Shown here: positions 60,531-64,000 of the stretch, piece by piece
How positions within the stretch are numbered: position 1 is the first letter of the stretch
Layout of the letters: the number at the start of each line of letters is the position of its first letter
DNA from: Armillaria gallica
Lineage: Eukaryota > Basidiomycota > Agaricomycetes > Agaricales > Physalacriaceae
Direction of reading: 5' to 3'
Length of the DNA stretch: 64,000 bases
Assembly: GCA_037576215.1 (NCBI GenBank)
Contig: JBANDB010000006.1
Location: 2,232,001-2,296,000, forward strand
Notes under the pieces: model-generated
The model's database searches: none
Told to the model about the DNA's origin: nothing
The model's input: only the letters and a program-made list of their open reading frames with translations
Translations under genes and position numbers: made by a program

Positions 60531-61448
60531 CTAGACACGAAGGGGGGAAGGGAAATTGCGGGAAGGGGGCGAGATCTGTGGCGAGAGGCTCAGAGGAGAT
60601 GCCTCGCCTGCCTCCAACTCAGCGTCTGGGCGACCTAAACCCTGAACTGTAGTTTCGATGCCATTGGCGGTACCTGTTCTGGATCCCGCAGAAGGTACGA
60701 AATCAATGGGAGCAACTCTGCGATTTTCGTAGCCCGACTTGACGCGGTTGTTCGAGGTAGACTCTCTAGAGGATGATGAAACCAAGACGAAGACTTAGTA
60801 AATTTGTGGGCCACATACCTTATTTCTGCGATGAGGTCATCTATAGCGTACCAGGCGAGTGGACCGTATGCCACGCCGCGCCACCAGCCCATAAGGTCAG
60901 CGGGCATAATGTATGCATGGGCGTGAAGATGGTCTGTCACTGGAATTTTCGCATCTCTGAATGGAGGCGTGATGAATCCGATGCGGAAATTGCCCGAAGT
61001 GGTGTGCAGGGGGGTCGCACCCGTCGGCGACGTCGCTGGCGACGACACAGGTATGATAGAATTGAGGAATCGCGTGGCTAGGCTTCTAAGGTTCACCAGA
61101 GGGGTAGATCTGAGGATGACTGGGAGACATTAGCACGGTGTCTGCAGTGGGTCTGACCATGACATACAAGGGTATATATTGAGGGAACGTGGAGACTGTA
61201 GTCGTCGTGAGTTGCCTGTAGCCAGCATGAAGAGCTGCAACGTACTTGAAGGCGATTATTACATGTCCTGAGCTCGACACTGGATGCGCCTTTTCACGAT
61301 ACACTGTAAAGTTGTCGTCCCTCCACAGAATCTCCGGCTGATTCGTTTCGCGAACAGAGCTGGGAGAGCTAGGCGAGATGGGAGGGTCGTGTAGTGCAGA
61401 GCTCACTATGCCGCACAGCGGGCAGCCAGCCTTGGACGCGAAGGCCAT
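60531..61448 (-). CDS. HIT-domain family protein
   Basis: Start ATG 61448 (MAFASKAGCPLCGIVSSALH; an upstream in-frame ATG at 61487 is possible) and stop TAG 60531-60533; about 245 residues after three introns. Landmarks: ILWRDDNFTVYREKAHPVSS, SGHVIIAF, FRIGFITPPF, and the catalytic His triad VTDHLHAHAYIMPADLMGWW (His-x-His-x-His). HIT proteins are nucleotide hydrolases/transferases. The CPLC near the N-terminus resembles metal-binding cysteines found in some HIT members. The tail is Ser/Pro-rich and disordered. Specific substrate is not predictable. Head-to-head with the TRAX gene. Confidence 0.85.
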
Positions 61449-61513
61449 GGTGGTCAAAGGTGAAATTTCGAAATGGCCAAATAACAAACATCCGATAGGT
61501 TGCCGGCATCGTC

Positions 61514-62521
61514 ATGACCAGCACTACCACCGCCATCTTCGACGCCTTCAGGCAGGACCTCGACGAGCACAACGACCGGCGAGAGCGTCTCATCAAGGTC
61601 GCTACCTCCTCCACCTCTGCCGCACTGCACCTAATATTCGTCCCAGGCTAGCCGTGATGTCACTAATATTTCAAAAAAGGCCATTTTCCTCCTTCATCGT
61701 ATCGTCCTCGAAGACGCTCCTGCATCGGAGGGCCTAACGCCCGCTCTACGCGCAGCGAAACGGGGCAATGAAAATCTTCGCCAGGTCCAGCAAATCTACG
61801 CTAATATGAGGGGGGAGCTTGTCGGTGATAGATTTTGGCGGTACCAGTATCAAATCTCGCCCGGTTTACAGGAATACATCGAGGCGCTCAGCTTCTCGCA
61901 TTTTCTCGAGCATGGGACTTTGATCACCTTTGATCAAGTGCAGCAGACTCTCTGCGATTCCGAGGGAGCACCTGTACGTATGTAGTGGGACTTGTGGACC
62001 TGTCACTCTCCCTCTGACTTGATTTCAGTATTTCCCTCTGACCATATCAGATTATATGCTTGGCCTGTCTGACTTAACGGGCGAACTCATGCGGTATTCT
62101 ATCTCGGGATTGACTAAACGGGGCGGACGATTGCAAGCTATGGATACGCTGGGTTTCGTCAGGAACTGCAAAGCTGGTGAGTAGATGGGACACAGGCTGT
62201 TCCTCAGCCAATCTCAACGTACCACTGTAGATTTTGAAGGCTTCACGCCGTATGTGAGATTTTTGTCAAAGAAGCAATTTGTGACAGCACAATCACTTCA
62301 AAAAATTGAAGACGGTTAGTAACATCCCGCTATTATTGGTGCGTCCTGACATGGTTTTAGCTGTATATGCCATCGTAGTTCGCAGCTCCGAGTATGATCT
62401 GCCTCCGGAGATGCTAGATGACATCGTTTCTCAGACGTTTTCCAATTCTGCCGGCGATCGAAAAGGCCATAGAAGAAGAAATGCTGATAGTGAGGACGAA
62501 TTTGACGATGAAGCCATGTAA
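61514..62521 (+). CDS. Translin-associated factor X (TRAX)
   Basis: Start ATG 61514 (MTSTTTAIFDAFRQDLDEHN), stop TAA 62519-62521; about 265 residues after five introns. Features: RRERLIKASRDVTNISKKAI, FLLHRIVLE, SPGLQEYIEALSFSHFLEHG, and SDYMLGLSDLTGELMRYSIS, followed by DAVYAIVVRSSEYDLPPEML. The EYIEA and DLTGE motifs carry the acidic residues used for RNase activity in animal TRAX. TRAX acts with translin as the C3PO nuclease, processing small RNAs and tRNA; a partner translin gene is not in this window. The C-terminal tail is acidic (EDEFDDEAM). Confidence 0.92.
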
Positions 62522-62640
62522 TTTCTGTGTATGAACTTAAAACTAGATAATTTTGTGTACAACAAGGAACCCGATGATACAATCTTGTAACCAGTACAAA
62601 CAACTTTGCAAAACGAACGATGCTATAGATACTGTGGATA

Positions 62641-64000
62641 TCAGGCGGTTGTGAAAACCGCAAGCTCCGGTTTTGTAGCGCCTGTTTCAAGGTCAAACAG
62701 TACGCATCCATCCTGAAGGGTTCGGACATTCTGAGGTTCAATGGATTTCCCACCTAACCGGATTGAAACGTCCTTGTACAACGACAAGCCTACCGTCGAA
62801 CCAATAGGATCTCGCAAAATGCAAGAAATCGTTCCCCCGCTGAGAAAATCGACAAATATTGATGCAAGAGGTGAAGTTGGGGTATGGCGTGTCACCGCAA
62901 TTTCAATCGTAGGAGAGCTTTCCACGCTGCTTGGTCTTTTACCACGACTATGATCGTTCAATAATGGAGTGGTTTCATGGATAGAGCGGCTCTGCTCTCC
63001 TACCTCGGTGACACTACCGGCTGCCTGGTTACTCGGGGGGCTACGTCCGAGTAATTTTCGGAACAGAAGCGAAAAGAACAGACTGATGGCCGCTAAGACA
63101 CGTTTTATCGATACCACGATACCTCGCTCTTTGTTGACCGAAAGGACATCAGCAGTCGCGTCTGAATCAGAACCATCAGGAGTGCTTCGTCCGCTGCTGC
63201 TGATACCCATTTCAGAAATCGAATTGCTAGAAGCATTGAACCGTGATTCAATTGGAGAGAGATGGTCGATAGGGTGCAGAAAAGGAGATGGTGGAGGAGT
63301 AGGAAGGATTTGTCGATCATGCAAAGAAGATGGAACCAATAGATGAGATTGGAGGATGGCTAATTGAAACTCTTGTGAATTTTTGTTTTCGAGAGTGTAG
63401 AGAGGCGTGAGCAAGAATTGCCCGCCTGTGGGAGGCACCAGAAAGCGGAAGTTCTCAGGATGCTGGTCAGCAGAATCGTAGAACTGTGCTCTGGAAATGC
63501 CAGGTAAGAAAAGAGACAGCGGGAATTCGGCGGTCAAAGGTGTAAATTTAGTCCATTCTATGGATATCTGAGAATTCAGAATTGATGTACTGAGTGGTAC
63601 AACATCCGCAATGACGGGATATTGATCGAGAGGAGAGGCAACGACTGCATGCCGGTCCGATGTGCTCAAGAGCTGACATTTCGTCGAAGAGCAAAATGTA
63701 AAGGCCCGATGTACGAAATCTGCCACACTTGAATCGTGTCTGTCGAAGCATTCGAGATAAACGGAACTACTTCCAGAAGCCGTGATGTCGCCGGTAGGAG
63801 TAAATGTGATAGTAGTACCTTGAGAGGCACTCAGAACAAATGTTTGAGGAAGAAGGATGGGCGACCCGTGGATGACTGGAACGAGAAATAGTAGGCAGGC
63901 GTTCTGTGATTGAGAGAGAAGTCTGGCACAAAGAATAAGAAACGTATACGCCTAAGACAAGAAAGAAACTCACGAATCTGCTCCCACCGCCCGGACATCC
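62641..64000 (-). CDS. Unrecognised protein with one hydrophobic helix (5' end off right edge)
   Basis: Minus-strand frame from the right edge, with one GT-AG intron near 63925-63975, to stop TAA at 62641. The visible 430 or so residues begin RAVGADSLLSQSQNACLLFL. A beta-rich portion (ITFTPTGDITASGSSSVYLE, VADFVHRAFTFCSSTKCQLL) precedes a Pro/Ser linker and a hydrophobic stretch KRVLAAISLFFSLLFRKLLG near 63060-63120. The C-terminal part reads DVSIRLGGKSIEPQNVRTLQ, DGCVLFDLETGATKPELAVF. I do not recognise the family. A membrane-anchored or secretory-pathway protein is plausible but unproven. Confidence 0.6.

Overview
The window reads as nuclear DNA of a filamentous basidiomycete, most likely a mushroom-forming Agaricomycete. 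Genes are dense and lie on both strands. They are broken by many 45-70 nt introns, and open frames only become recognisable proteins once GT-AG (occasionally GC-AG) introns are removed. There are no operons, no CRISPR and no ribosomal RNA. I found no convincing tRNA and no intact transposon.

Layout from left to right. 0-10 kb: the 5' end of an RPD3/HDAC1-type histone deacetylase (-), a small DinB-like metal-binding protein (-), mitochondrial succinyl-CoA ligase beta (+), a large low-complexity conserved fungal protein with a weak BAT2/PRRC2-like start (-), and the spliceosome factor SPF27/BCAS2 (-). 10.7-18.7 kb: a complete BLM10/PA200 proteasome activator (+). 18.7-20.7 kb: about 2 kb with no recognisable gene. 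20.7-29.2 kb: a tandem CCCH zinc-finger mRNA-decay protein (+), a choline/ethanolamine kinase-like protein (-) and a 14-TM MFS transporter (-). 30-34.2 kb: mitochondrial DnaJ (Mdj1 type, -), a small SET-domain protein (-) and casein kinase 2 alpha (+). 34.7-39.6 kb: a secreted GH18 chitinase with two C-terminal chitin-binding modules (+), a WRN-type 3'-5' exonuclease (-) and an uncharacterised coiled-coil/Pro-Ser-rich protein (+). 40.2-45.4 kb: a C3HC4 RING protein (+), a tiny single PAH-domain (Sin3-like) protein (-), ribosomal protein eS27 (-) and a BTG/Tob protein (+). 46.4-51.8 kb: a small basic ORF, biotin synthase (+), an REXO4-like exonuclease fold with an apparently degraded active site (+) and a conserved hypothetical nuclear-type protein (+). 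52.1-60.3 kb: a second, clearly paralogous BLM10/PA200 gene (+). 60.5-64 kb: a HIT-like protein (-), TRAX (+) and the 3' part of an unrecognised membrane-anchored protein (-).

The most notable structure is the pair of full-length, diverged BLM10/PA200 genes. They lie on the same strand about 33 kb apart, and both keep the C-terminal Tyr-Tyr-Ala tail that docks on the 20S proteasome, split by an intron at the same base. Other points of interest are several very short symmetric exons that carry metal-ligand residues, GC-AG introns, very tight head-to-head promoters, an orphan PAH domain, an exonuclease lacking its D-x-E motif, and two places where the reading frame does not join cleanly (BTG/Tob, and the start of the first BLM10). 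Most genes are unrelated housekeeping functions; I see no convincing biosynthetic or defence cluster.
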